Shown: positions 38,290 to 49,295 of the stretch, one piece after another
Numbering within the stretch: the first letter of the stretch is position 1
Layout of the letters: each line of letters begins with the position of its first letter
DNA from: Pseudopyrenochaeta lycopersici
Lineage: Eukaryota > Ascomycota > Dothideomycetes > Pleosporales > Pseudopyrenochaetaceae
Assembly: GCA_003313425.1 (NCBI GenBank)
Contig: NHZP01000060.1
Location: 124,001 to 188,000, forward strand
Reading direction: 5' to 3'
DNA length: 64,000 bases
Position numbers and translations under genes: made by a program
The notes under the pieces: generated by a model
What the model was told of the DNA's origin: nothing
What the model saw: only the letters and a program-made list of their open reading frames with translations
Databases searched by the model: none

Positions 38290-39483
38290 ATGGGCTTTCT
38301 GGCCAAAACTACTGCGATAGTAGCGTCATTGGGTATCGCGAGAGTTTGTGCTGGCCCTGCACCCGCCCCAGAACCAGTCATCACACCTGCTGCAATTCTA
38401 CCTCGAGCGACCACGCAAACGTTGGGATGGTATTCAGACGGACAAACGTCAGGAGAGACGATATGTACGCTTTAGGATTTTATGCAACACGCGCGGTACA
38501 AGGCTAACGAGGATGCAAAGACGCGCCATGGGTTTATGATGCAGACACGATAACGTACACCTCCTCCGGCAGCTACTTACGACGATGTCAAGTTTCTGCA
38601 AATTGTGTCATGTACACGGGCTGTTTGAACGGATATATGGTGGCTGCAAGTACATCATCGTACTGGTATGCGAAACCAAGCGCGCACTCTGCAAACGAGA
38701 CGAGACCGATACTGACCTTTGCGCAGTGGAATCAGTGGTGCCACTGGGGGAACAGCTTCAAACTACTGCAGTAATCATGTCCTGTTTCCTACATTAGGCG
38801 CTGCAACAGGAGGACTTAGCTGGTACTGGTGCGATTCTGCGCCGCTCACGGGCCTCACTTTCTACGCCAGACAACCTGCACAGCCTAGTATGGAATCTTG
38901 ACCATGGCCTATCGAGCACTCACTGACGCGTGCAGCACTAACCGCAGCATCAAGTAGTCGCAGCACACAATCGGTCACGAGCACCACCGTCTCAGGCTCG
39001 ACAAGTCGTTCTCCCACACCCACACCCACCCCTCCGGCAGCCGACAATAGCAGCAACAACGGTACACCTGTAGGCGCCATAGTAGGTGGTGTAGTAGGTG
39101 GCGTGGCAGTTCTAGCAGCAATCGCCCTCGCCATACTCTGGATCATGCGCCGCGACAAGAAGAAGAAGGGAGAGACTGTCGCGGCTTATCAATCCGCTCC
39201 CCTCATTGGTGCACACACCTCATATCAACAAAACCCTGGGTATCCACCGCAACCCGACTACTATGCCGCCGGCGCATACCAGGACAACGAGCAGAAACCG
39301 CAAGGTGTTGTTCAACAAGGCTATTACCCACAGTCGTATCCACTTGCGCCATACAGCCCACACGCGCCACAACAGTATCCAGGAAGTCCGCCGCCGCAAG
39401 AATTAAGCGCGCCTGTAGAGTTCCCTCCTCAGGAGTTGCCAGCTCAGCAAAACATGAACAAACCAAAACTTGGCCCAACCTAG
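38290..39483 (+). CDS. Single-pass surface protein: signal peptide, Cys-rich ectodomain, Ser/Thr stalk, TM helix, Pro/Tyr tail
   Basis: Four exons (38290-38464, 38521-38665, 38727-38887, 38936-39483; introns 56, 61 and 48 nt) give 342 aa. Order: signal peptide (1-~22, ..GIARVCAG); ectodomain with about seven Cys (GWYSDGQ, then CQVSANCVMYTGC, then GLSWYWCD); a Ser/Thr/Pro stalk (~165-205); a TM helix (VVGGVAVLAAIALAILWIM, ~217-236) followed by the stop-transfer RRDKKKK; and a Pro/Tyr/Gln-rich cytosolic tail. The architecture recalls WSC/Mid2-type wall sensors and a common fungal group with the same LSWYWCD-type motif, but this is not a standard WSC domain. Function unknown; a sensing or adhesion role at the cell surface is an inference. 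Confidence 0.75.
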
Positions 39484-40115
39484 CACATCATGACACAGAT
39501 GGATTGGGAAAATGAACATTAACAACGATGAAAACTTTTGCGAAATTGCTACATGAAACAGCCAAAGCAGGCTCAGCTTTGACCAATTGTATATTATGGG
39601 TTGGGACACGACTTACGAACCGTTCTTTAGTATATGTATCATTGTACAGGGTTCTCTTCAGCATCGTTAATATTTAATCGTCTGGTGTTGATACCTTGTC
39701 CTTTTCTACTTTGTTTTGCAACTGGAATCGATGTCAACTTGTTCTTCAACCGACATCATGGCTAGATACGCGACACGCTATTTCATTGATACTACCTGGA
39801 GATCATACGCCGCCCAAAACCGGCGAACTAGCTTCCTTCTTGCCATGCCTTCAATCACCTTGTAGACTTGTAGGAACTGGCTCTTTTGGTGTGACGTTGT
39901 TGCCTAAATGGTGTTCAGAACCCCGCATTGGTGGATCCTGAACAAGCATTGCTATTGATCGTACCATTCCAATATCATGACTGTACCCTGGCGAACATGG
40001 CTAACACGCCTATAAAATGTGACCCGTGATATCGCGTCCATTTCGCGTTCTCTATTCTTGCTACCCCTTCTGATCGTTTTCACTTACCTCGACTTTCACC
40101 TGATCCGCGAACATT
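39484..40115. other. Intergenic with TATA-like site
   Basis: 632 nt. TATAAAAT at 40011-40018 lies 98-105 nt before the next start codon and is a plausible core promoter element for the unknown 188-aa gene. Nothing else seen. Confidence 0.4.
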
Positions 40116-40787
40116 ATGAAGTCCGAATCCAACTTCTTGTCGCAGACTCCTAGTCTATCACGACTACCAAAATCAGAGAGAAGGAGAAGCGTCGGAAACA
40201 TTTCGAAGTCAGCAAGGCAAACGTTCTACAGTCTGTTGCAGTCGCCCCCGACAATCGCGCTCGACTCAAAATCCTTCTTTCTGGATTCAGAGATTTGTCT
40301 TCCAGCAACAAAGGTGACTTTTACGTAGATGACGATTGTACCAAACAAGCTCAGAACGTGGCCCGATATCTTGAACAATCTTACTACGACCCCTCGGTCT
40401 CATCAACTATCATCCAAGGCTTCGAACATAACTTTAGCGACCTCTTTAGGTTTACTGTTAGTAGTGACTTAAGAACGCTTTATAAAAAGCACGTACATTC
40501 CTTGTGTAGCAAACGTGACACTCTTCTCACTCTCCGTATCGCTTCTTGGTGGGGCGCAATCACAATTTCTCTTACATGTATTAAGCGTAAAGGCATTGCA
40601 TAAAGGGGAGATAGGGTTGCAAGCAAGGCTAGCTCCGACGCAAGTGCATTGGCAAGAATACCTGCAACTGTCGGTCGAAATTGGAGCCCTACAGGATACG
40701 CTCTCAGAAGTAGCAATTGATGAAAAGATAACAAAAAGAAGTGCAACGCGGCTGAGAGTGATTGGGACCATAGTCTTAGATGTCTAG
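40116..40787 (+). CDS. Uncharacterised 188-aa protein
   Basis: A spliced model with three exons, 40116-40120, 40177-40460 and 40510-40787 (introns 56 and 49 nt), gives 188 aa and sums to whole codons. The two long exons are open in different frames and both have natural composition: a basic, helical start (KEKEKRRKHFEVSKANVL), ALDNR-like PDNRARLKILLSGF, YVDDDCTKQAQNVARYLEQ, and a C-terminal half rich in Leu/Gln. Donors are weak (GTCCGA, GTAGTG) and exon 1 has only 5 nt, so the model is provisional. A TATA-like box lies about 100 nt upstream. No family was recognised and no signal peptide or clear TM helix is seen. It may be a lineage-specific accessory gene. Confidence 0.42.
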
Positions 40788-41244
40788 TATCGTTGCAACA
40801 AAAAGATTTGAACTGACCTACAACATGTGAGCGATGTAGTGCTTTAAGTACTTAAGTGGTCTCTAGATTCTGCCTCCGACTGTGCCACATAGAGACCGCT
40901 TACACCACCGGGAAACAATTATACTGAAGCTGTCTCGAGATGATTCGTAGGCTATAGTCTATTGATCTACAACGCTAATGCCCTATGCGGCAGGAGCTGC
41001 GTGTTCTAATTAACTGTGCCGCTGGCTGTTATTAACCTCTAGTCCCGAAGCCGTCATCAGTACCTGCGCCATCTGCCACACCACGCGCCGCTTGCCCTCC
41101 ATCCTATGCTTGCACTGGCTCGAGTCGATTTGTTCGAGTAGCCAATCACAGTTGCTTGTGGCCATGTGCCGAAGTGAACCCGGAACATCACACCCAGCGT
41201 ACTGTGGTAGCACAAGCTATCAAATCACATCATACTCCCGAAGA
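40788..41244. other. Intergenic
   Basis: About 460 nt after the unknown gene. An open frame enters from 41092 toward the OrsD-like fragment, but its first 50 codons resemble nothing. Confidence 0.35.
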
Positions 41245-41550
41245 ATGGATCTTTTTGAACTGCACCAGCCCTATCAGGTGATGATCTGTCGCAAGTGTCA
41301 ATACTGCGTTCGTCCATCAGTCAGTGCGCTCACTACGTACCTTCGCGCTCAGCATAAGTTGCACCTAGACGTACGTCCGCGCGATGGTACAGGAGGAGCA
41401 GCGTGCGTCGCTCGGTTGCTTCGCAAAGCATTTCCAGGTGCTGCGGACTCATCACAGAGCTTGATTCCGTACCTAGTGCCAACATCATCTCCAATACCCG
41501 GATTTTCGTCAGAAGCTGGACCAGGAGAGCCAGCGGTTCGATTTTGCTGA
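41245..41550 (+). pseudogene. OrsD/DUF3505-like zinc-binding domain fragment
   Basis: An open frame of about 100 codons. Its first half, FELHQPYQVMICRKCQYCV..LRAQHKLH, has the spacing of the C-x2-C ... H-x4-H half-finger found at the start of fungal OrsD/DUF3505 proteins (PF12013 type). The frame then turns into non-descript sequence and stops at 41550, overlapping the beginning of the reverse-transcriptase pseudogene in another frame. Full-length members are several hundred residues, so this is a fragment. These proteins are often multicopy and near mobile DNA, but a transposon origin is only a guess here. Confidence 0.4.
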
Positions 41551-43765
41551 CCTCTACGACCGCCTTCTGGGAGAATGGACGGATGCAAGCAGTAAACCCT
41601 TGGGCCAATCTGAGAGCTATGAGGAAGGGCTCGGTGGCTCGTATGAGAATGTCCAGAAGTACCATCTCCAAAAGTTGACCGAAAAGTTTGCTAGCGTGGT
41701 TTTCACGCCTCTTGAGACCGATGAAGTTGAAATCGACAACTACCTGAGCGGTCTTTTTGAGGACGACCATGCTCAGGGACTACTGCAGCACATTCGACAA
41801 GCAAACGAAGCATTTTCCCGTGAATTCAAGAACCGGGCTTCGCCTTTCAATAGCGTCGTCCTGAAGCAGTGCATCAAGGCGTTGCTAAGCAACAACCTCT
41901 TGGCTGAAGATGCGAAGAACACTCTTTCGGATTTAGTACTAATGAAGTCGTTCTGAATGAAATAGCAGACGTGCTGAACCTTCGCTTTGCTGATCTCGAT
42001 AACTGGTCGTGGCAGGCCGACGAAGGCATGTACTACGAGCCACGTCGCCAAGTCAACGGCAAGTATCGTATCATGATGGACATGGATATCCTTCAAGCTC
42101 TCTTCCTCCACTACATTGCAGTGAGCTGGTGTAGCCACCTCAAGTCGAACTTCAGCCGCCTGCCGAACGACCCTAAATTTTGGAGGGGTACCAAAAAGAT
42201 GACAGAAGTAGAGAAGGGCCTTACTATTATTTCATAGGTTCTCATCCCACTGCTGGCGTTCTGACCAAGAAGTTGAAGACTTTCCGAGACACATACTTCA
42301 TGTCTTCGATGCCTTCCTCCTTGACCGATGGTGGTGATCCATATGGGGAGGACAATAATGACGACGATGAGACCAAGACGGGTCTTGGCATGCGACAAAT
42401 GTTTCTACGACAACTTGCTACTGACATGATCATTGGTCGCGCGTTGCATGGTGAAGCGGCTGTAGTACAGTCAGACCTCCAATGGTATGCCACTGGGATC
42501 CCTTATTCGACCCTCTTTGCTATTCTTAGATTCTGGGGTGTACCTGAGAATTGGAACGCGTTGTTCAGGAAGTACGCTGAAGCTCCTCTCCGCATGACGG
42601 CTATCCCAGGTGAACACGTACGTACTCGCAAGCGCGGTATTCCAATCACCGATGCCTTTGAGACACTATTCGGGGAGTGTGTTCTATTTTGTATGGATGT
42701 TGCAGTAAAACCGTCTTTCAAACATGAAACTGGTCCGGTTCCACGATGACCTCTGGTTGTCTGGTAAACCTTCAAACGGCGCAGCCGCGTAGCAGACCAT
42801 CGAGGGCTGCGTGAAAGTGCTTGGGCTAGATATCAACACGAGCAAGACTGGCTCTGTGTATTTTTGCGACACCAGTAAGGACCCAGAACTACTCAGCAAA
42901 TTCCCAAAAGGACCGGTGTATATGGGAATGCTGCAATTAACCGACCAAGGTACCTGGACTATCGATCAGGAGCAAGTTTCAGCCCACGTCAGGCAGCTGA
43001 AAAAGCAACTTAGCCAGTGTAACAGCATCATCTCTTGGGTTCAAACGCGGAATGCCTGTATGGGCCGATTTTTCCAAGACACCTTTGGAAAGCCTGCAAA
43101 CTGTTTCGGTCACACACATATAGATGCTATCCTCGAAACGCATGCAAATATGCAGCGCCAACTCTTCGACTCGCATGGTGGTAGCGTAACAGATTATCTC
43201 CGAGAGCAGATCCTTGAGCGCTTTGGGGTAGAAAGAGGACCGGATTCATTCTTCTTCTTACCCGAGGACTTCGGTGGGCTAGGTGGGAAGAACCTTTTCA
43301 TCCCATTCTTCGTTTTGAAGGATCAACTTCTCAAGAATCCACTTGACCGCATCACCGATTTCTGCCAAGAAGAAAAGCGCATGTATAGAGAAACGCTGGC
43401 GCTTGAAAAAGGGGCCTGTAGAAGACTCAAAGCATGTTTCAATCCTCGAAGAGAATTTCTTCTCCTTTGAAGAGTTTACCTTACATCGTGAGATGTACTC
43501 CTACCACTTACTTAGGGCATTTGATGAGCTTATGCTCAAACCCCGTGTGCGAGACGTCCACCTAGCCAAAGAAATTGCACCTTGGTTTGAAGAGCTTTCA
43601 CACAGCCATGGTATAGGTTGGTACGGACTAAGTAGCGAGAACAAGTGGATCATGCATTTGTACGCGGAGGAGTTGAAGCACAGGTTTGGAGCGCTGAGTA
43701 TCGTGGATAAGAATCTGTTACCGAGTGGGATCATGAAGATGTTAAAGAATACAAAGATTACATAG
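41478..43765 (+). pseudogene. rvt: Broken rvt: cellular reverse-transcriptase-related gene
   Basis: Remains of an rvt gene, a single-copy, non-mobile reverse-transcriptase-like family described in fungi, rotifers and some bacteria; cellular role unresolved. Pieces in order: RFDFADLYDRLLGEW (41540s); EIADVLNLRFADLDNW (41960s); the fingers/palm region IPYSTLFAILRFWGVPENW (42500s) and RKRGIPITDAFETLFGE; the catalytic block RFHDDLWL (Asp-Asp codons 42745-42750); and KVLGLDINTSKTGSVYF. A long C-terminal part ends HLYAEELKHRFGAL near 43690. The frame is broken near 41940, 42220, 42710-42730 and 43404-43414, and a TAG interrupts at 42790-42792 where Trp is expected. The N-terminal part of a typical rvt is missing or unrecognisable. 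None of the breaks fits an intron. Confidence 0.75.
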
Positions 43766-44118
43766 CAACTTATCATCTGGGACTGAATACTCCATCGCTA
43801 TAGCCTTGGGACTATTGGGGATGAAGGGCTGAAATGGCCTTGTCCGTCCGAGACACATTCTATGCGACATACGATGATGTCATTGAGGGTTAGCTTGTCG
43901 TTTCAGCCTCGGCTGCGGTAGCCGCATGCGGCGACATTTTGCGAACTTCAATTAGGACAAATCACTCTTCGCGTCGCATGCTCAAGCGTTTACCATGTTC
44001 CCCATCGTGTAAACATCGCTATACTACTCTGTCATATAGTAGGAGGTCGTGGTTATTCCCACCACTACCATCTGCAGACCATAGATCACGCACAGTGCAG
44101 TGCAACGTTGCAACTTCC
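43766..44118. other. Intergenic, MFS promoter
   Basis: 353 nt between the rvt pseudogene and the next start. In-frame ATGs upstream of 44119 exist but lead a basic, non-transporter sequence. No motif recognised. Confidence 0.45.
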
Positions 44119-45498
44119 ATGGCACCGCTATCAAACGTTGATGAGGCCGCTCCTCTACTCACTGGAAATGCAAGTCGCCTTACCAACGGCCATACAGTCC
44201 CTCCACTTGACGACAATCATACCGTTCAACCAACCAAAATGGACACACGTCTCGCCTTCAAGATTGCAGCAGCAATGTACTCCTTCTCTACACTTGGGCT
44301 CTTCAATTCTTCCATGGGCGCAGTTCTCCCTCTCCTCGCACACCACTATCATCTTACCGATTTAAACGTCTCCCTGATTTTCCTTGCTGGACCTATCGGC
44401 TACATTGTTGCCGCGCAATGTAGCGATGCTGTCCACTACCGGCTCGGCCAAAGGGGGATCGCCATCATTGGCCCTGTATTTCTAATGATCGCTACAGCCC
44501 TCATCGCTGTGCACCCGGCTTACGGAATCGTCTTGGTCGCTTTTGGAGTCCAGGGTTTGGGCACCGGGCTTCTCGATGGAAGTTGGTGCGCCTGGGCAGG
44601 GAACATGGAAAAGGCAAACACGGTATCTGGGCTACTCCATGGATCTTATTCCGTAGGAGGAGCGGCAGGTCCGTTCCTCGTTACAGTCATCATCTCCAGT
44701 CATAGACCATGGTATATCTGGTACTACTTTTTGGTGAGTCTCGAACCCATATTCCAAACTCATTGTCAGCTTACGCGCTAACAGGTTGTACACTCTGCTG
44801 TGGGGTTCCTAATCCTTTTGTCTGCCTTTCGACATGAAACCGCATCGACCTATCGGCAAAGCAAACAATCCAGGGTTCCGGATAACAAAGTTGAGACTAG
44901 AGCTATTTTCAACTACCGTGCCACATGGCTTTGTGCAGCATACTTTCTCACATATGTTGGGACTGAAACAGCCATCTCTGGCTGGGTTGTTAGCTTTATG
45001 CTCCGTGATCGGAATGCGACACCCTACGTCGCTGGCCTTACCTCCTCTGGATATTGGGTTGGCATGGCTATTGGAAGACTTATCCTTGGATTTGTAACAG
45101 ACCGACTGGGCGTTCGGCGTGCTACTGTGCTGTTCTTCCTTCTCGCCATAATGATTGAGATGTCATTCGCTATTTTCTCATCACCAATCGTCTCAATCGT
45201 CTTGATGACGATACTCGGTTTCGTCATGGGCCCGCTGTTCCCCTCTGGCGTTGTAGTCCTGACTCGCTTGTTGCCAGCAGAGCTACATGTTGCAGCCGTC
45301 TCTTTTGTTGCTTCCCTCGGCCAAGTTGGAGGCGCTTTCTTGCCCTTTGCCATTGGAGCAGTTATCCAAGGGTTAGGTATTGGAGTTTTCCGCTACGCTA
45401 TCCTCCTCCAAACATTCCTGGCATTGTTAGTGTGGGTTGCATTTGCGAAACTCAAGCCTGAGGCATTATATACAGTCATCACGCGCGCTATAGAATAG
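44119..45498 (+). CDS. MFS transporter, BSC6/FHS-like
   Basis: Twelve-helix major-facilitator transporter, two exons (44119-44733 and 44785-45498, 51-nt intron), 442 aa. After a short polar lead with a di-leucine-type EAAPLLTG motif, the first helices carry FSTLGLFNSSMGAVLPLLAH and FLAGPIGYIVAAQCSDAVHYRLGQRG (the MFS loop 2-3 signature in degenerate form). The second half repeats it as GMAIGRLILGFVTDRLGVRR. The overall pattern fits the fucose-permease/Bsc6-like group of fungal MFS proteins. The substrate is unknown; sugars or organic solutes are guesses. It lies next to the proposed catabolic cluster, 1 kb from the ACS permease and convergent with it, so membership in that cluster is possible but unproven. 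Confidence 0.85.
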
Positions 45499-46513
45499 AG
45501 AGACGTAGCATAGACGTAGCTTAGAACCATGGTCATAAATCAAGCAGGGGTCATGGGCATTAGTATGTCAGGCAATAAATACACCATCCTAACCGCCCTA
45601 TGCCCTTTGTCTTGTATTTTGGACGACTTATTGTACCATTACATGATTGATCGAGGCTTTTGCTTCTTCGATATCATCATAGTTACTGTATCCACCTATG
45701 CTGGCGAGGATGGCACAACTCAATACATTTGTTTTCATGTTTAGTAAAATCGTTCGCGTTCTGATATTTTGATAGTGGAACATGTGCCAAGAAGCCCGTA
45801 ACTTAGCTATCGATGATACATAGAGTAGAAGTTAGAGCGAGCGAGCCCGCCATACATGGGAGCGTCTCATTCTCTATACAAAATTTCAAACCAATGAATT
45901 GATGTGAAACGTGGCCGATCATGGATTGTCGTATTACGCTGCATCGTTAGTCTCCCTCACCACTCCATAGAGTAAATGCATCTGGATGACTTAAGTTCCG
46001 ACTGGATGAAGTCATCCGCTGGTGGCGAACATTCAACAAGACAAATTCAAAGTAGATGAAGTTGCCGTGGGCATAGAGTTTCTGCTGCGCCACCCTACAT
46101 TTCTCCAAAGTGACGTCTAGCTGAAAGATGGGTCCTTCAAAACTGTATGCACCGCTATGGGGTATGTTTTCTTTCTCTTCCAAGATAATGCCTGATATAG
46201 TTTTAGGTTTATAATACTCGCGTACTATTGTAGAAGTTCAAGTGGAGGCACTTCATTAGACGTATTTGCTCATGGAGAATCGAGGTTGTATAGAAATTTT
46301 CTGTGTGATCATTGTCAGGAGATATCATTTATTCCATATCCATTTCAACAATCTCTATCCTGACACTTGCTTTAGCAGAAATGCCACAAAAATCTGGAAC
46401 TAAGACAGTACGGCCATAATGCTATTGTTAGCATCTATGTACTTGTGATGAACTCCTCCATCCAGATTTAGGCTTAACTGACCTAGATAGGTTTCTATCT
46501 AACAATGATATGC
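45499..46513. other. Convergent intergenic region
   Basis: 1 kb between two convergent transporter genes, AT-rich. A 78-codon open frame on the minus strand (45947-46183) has protein-like composition but lacks an ATG at its head and any recognisable family. Nothing else assigned. Confidence 0.4.
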
Positions 46514-48130
46514 CTATAACGGATAAAGAGAAGCTTTTACACCTGATTCCTTCTCCTGCTCCATGAGCTGCTTGTTTGCCCTTCTAAGCACTGTCTTCAT
46601 CACCAAACAGGTCAAAATACTCAATACCGAAAACCCCATCATCAACAACATGGCAGGAATATACCGTGGTGCATCCTGAGGGCGGAAGAAGTATGGGCTG
46701 TAGATATTACCCATCTGACTCATGATGTTGACAATCGCTGTTGCGCATGCTCTCTTGGCTGGTGTCTGGTTCAGTGTGGAAGCGGCCCAGGTATAGACAA
46801 TCGCGTTAGAGCCAAAACATCCCCCAATGTACAAGAAGGAGGCAAAGTATCGTGCCGGAACATTCAGAGTGGACACTGTGATGATGAAACCTGCTGCAGC
46901 GAAGCCGAGAGGAATGGAGATATGGAAGCCACGTTCCTTTCTGCGATCGCTGGAAAAGGCAATGCCAAACGAGACAAATGTTCCAACAATGTACGGAGGT
47001 GCAGTACAGACGAGGGTGATAGTCCGAGATCCGAGATTAAAACCTTTTACAATTGAAGGAAAGAAATTATTGAAGCCATAAGCTGAATGGTTGGCACAAA
47101 GCATGAGAGACTTACCAGTCGTCAGCCAAATTTCTATCGAGCAAGTAAAACCATTGGGAAAACTCACAAATATCCAAGTTCTGTAATCCAACACTGCAAG
47201 TCTTAAACCGTGCATGATCCCTTCATCGGCAGAAGGTACCGAAACCCTGTCTCTTGCGATACGGTCCACGGCTAGTAGCTTCTCTTGCTCCGAAAAGAGC
47301 CATTTGCCGCTTCCGCTTTTGCTTTCCGGAAAGTCGGGTAGAATGAACATGGAGACTGCAGCAGCAACGAAGCTCAAAGATCCCTCGATGATGAACAACC
47401 ATTGCCACCCAGCTAACCCACGTGCACCCTCAAGACCAGCAAAAACGCCAGCAGCGATGAGCCCCGAAAAAGCGGTTGCTAGGACGAGGCCAGAGTATAG
47501 CACCGCAGTACGTAAAGCCAATTCTCCACGTGTGTACCAAGCACTCAGCATATAGAATGCGCCGGGCCAGAACGGAGCTTCTACTATACCAAGCACGAAC
47601 CGAACTCCGATGAGCCCAGAGTAATTCTGGACACCAGAAGTAGCAGCCGACACGCAAGACCAGAGCATAGCGCAGGCGGGGATATATATAGATGGTCGAA
47701 CCTTGGTGAGAATCATATTGGATGGCAGCTGCATAAGTACATATCCAACGTTCAAGATGGAGACAGCAACATTGAACTGGTTGCCCTTAAGACCGAGGTC
47801 TTTTTCAAAAGAGCTTAGTTTAGCTTGACTGTTGGACTTCAGCATATGGCAGCGCTTAGGTCAGTATGGCACCTACGCAATGTTTGTGCGGTCCATGTCT
47901 ACCAAAGTTAGCATTTGGGCATGGAAATTTTGCATTCCTTCTCTGTGCTTACAGTTAAAGAAGTAGAGGATCCAAACGACTGGCATCAGAGTCATGTCGA
48001 GCTTGCGCACAAGACGTCGCTCGATTTGGCGAGCATCCTCATCCGCTTGAAGATGCTCAATTTTGTCAACGCCAGCTATGGCTTTCTTGTCATCCAGGCG
48101 AGAGTCTCCCATCTCAATCGAACTCGTCAT
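46514..48130 (-). CDS. Anion:cation symporter MFS permease (Dal5/Tna1 family)
   Basis: Plasma-membrane permease of the ACS family (allantoate, nicotinate, pantothenate and other organic anions). Exons 48130-47953, 47898-47877, 47828-47168 and 47110-46514 give 485 aa. Exon 2 is a 22-nt microexon whose joins create YFFNYMDRTNIAQAKLSSFE, the invariant D-R-x-N-I block of this family. The third intron (47167-47111, GTGAGT..GGTAAG) is 57 nt and has no stop, so it can be mistaken for coding; removal restores WIFSLMLCANHSAYGFNNFF. Other landmarks: GVRFVLGIVEAPFWPGAFYM and GWQWLFIIEG. It is the first gene of the proposed aromatic/tricarboxylate cluster and would be the uptake step. A triple CGGACC site lies about 340 nt upstream. 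Confidence 0.9.
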
Positions 48131-49295
48131 GGTTGGTGATTGATTAAGTGTCTAAAAACTAATCGTGTAGTAGGCTGAACACCAGTTTTTGAGAGTGACA
48201 CTTTGGAGCTGTGCTGGGCCGCCAATATCCAGAAAGCTCGCTGCCCTCTATATATACAATGGTAGCTGGTAGCTGACTTATTACAAAATGGCTTCATTGT
48301 TCCCCAGAAGCCAAGTAATCCGGGGTAAAGCCATGTAATTGAGGTGTCGGAGCACTCCGTGGAGCGCTTCGTGCAGGCGATGGAGAGGAGAAGTATACCG
48401 GCCCGAAAGCGCCCGCGGACGCGGAAATACCAGTAAACTGATTGGCTAGGGCTACTCCGGACCCACATTATTTTTGTCTCGGACCTCATTAAGCGGGTCC
48501 GAGCCACAATTCTTCCCAATGTCTGAATCACACCAAACAATGGCGCTGGAGCACCCCGGTTCATCCTACTTAGTTTAACCTCGCGTGGTGCTGGGCTTCA
48601 TCATTATTCGAGTAGGGGCATATTCCGGAAGTCAAGCGAGAGTAAACCTAGTCAGGGGAAGTTCTACAAACAATAGGTCATTGTGCCGTGCGAGTATGGA
48701 AAGTGTTATACTCTTGAATGACATGCCCTAGAAGTGGAGCATTTACATGAGAGCTAAAGATGGGCAACTGCATGTATCGAAGCTAGTTGGCCGAACTTTT
48801 AACCTTCGGTAAATTACTTGTGTAGTGTTCTTTCATGTTCGACTTCATTTATCGTGAGGAGTCTGATAGACACACTTAGGTAGCGTATTCTTCATTCTTA
48901 TTCTGAATACCCACCTGTAATTTGTAAGTTCAAGAATGCCCCACGGCATTCTACAGTGAGTATGAGCATGTGCTATTACGTTTTCGAAGCGGTCTTATCA
49001 TGACTCTCATGACTCTTCACTTGCTTTGCCTCTGATGCATTTTTTGCGGGGAAACTCTTAAATCAGATCATAAATCTGGCATTAGTTCGAATAGTTAAAG
49101 AATTCAGAAGATGCCTGGAGAGTGGACTTAGGATACACGAAGATTGTATCATCGAGAGTAGTAAGCGGTTCCAAGCTGTGAGTGATAAAGTGCCAGTGGC
49201 AGGCAAGTGCAAAATATTGCAGCTACGATTGGGATCACTGGATCGTGGTGGAATGACAAAGAGTAATGCAATACATAAAGGCGCTGGCGTCGTAT
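48131..49295. other. Intergenic, ACS permease promoter
   Basis: 1.16 kb between permease start and amidohydrolase stop. It contains the CGGACC cluster at 48468-48503; the remainder (48560-49295) is AT-rich with no gene. Confidence 0.5.
48468..48503. promoter_or_regulatory. Triple CGGACC site with perfect inverted repeat
   Basis: CGGACC occurs at 48468-48473 and 48480-48485 and inverted (GGTCCG) at 48496-48501. The last two form a perfect 8-bp inverted repeat, CTCGGACC and GGTCCGAG, separated by 10 nt (48478-48503). CGG half-sites in such spacing are typical targets of Zn2Cys6 dimers. It lies about 340 nt upstream of the permease start. The link to the regulator encoded at 52058 is an inference. 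Confidence 0.45.

Noticed and set aside
40469..40771. 100-codon minus-strand frame with a signal-peptide-like start and many Cys (effector-like)
   Set aside because: It is antisense to the better spliced model at 40116-40787; Cys richness could be antisense of Ala/Thr codons. Kept as a remote alternative only.
48127..48564. 145-codon minus-strand open frame upstream of the ACS permease
   Set aside because: Lies in the permease promoter and ends at its start codon; Arg/Cys/Ser-rich random composition.
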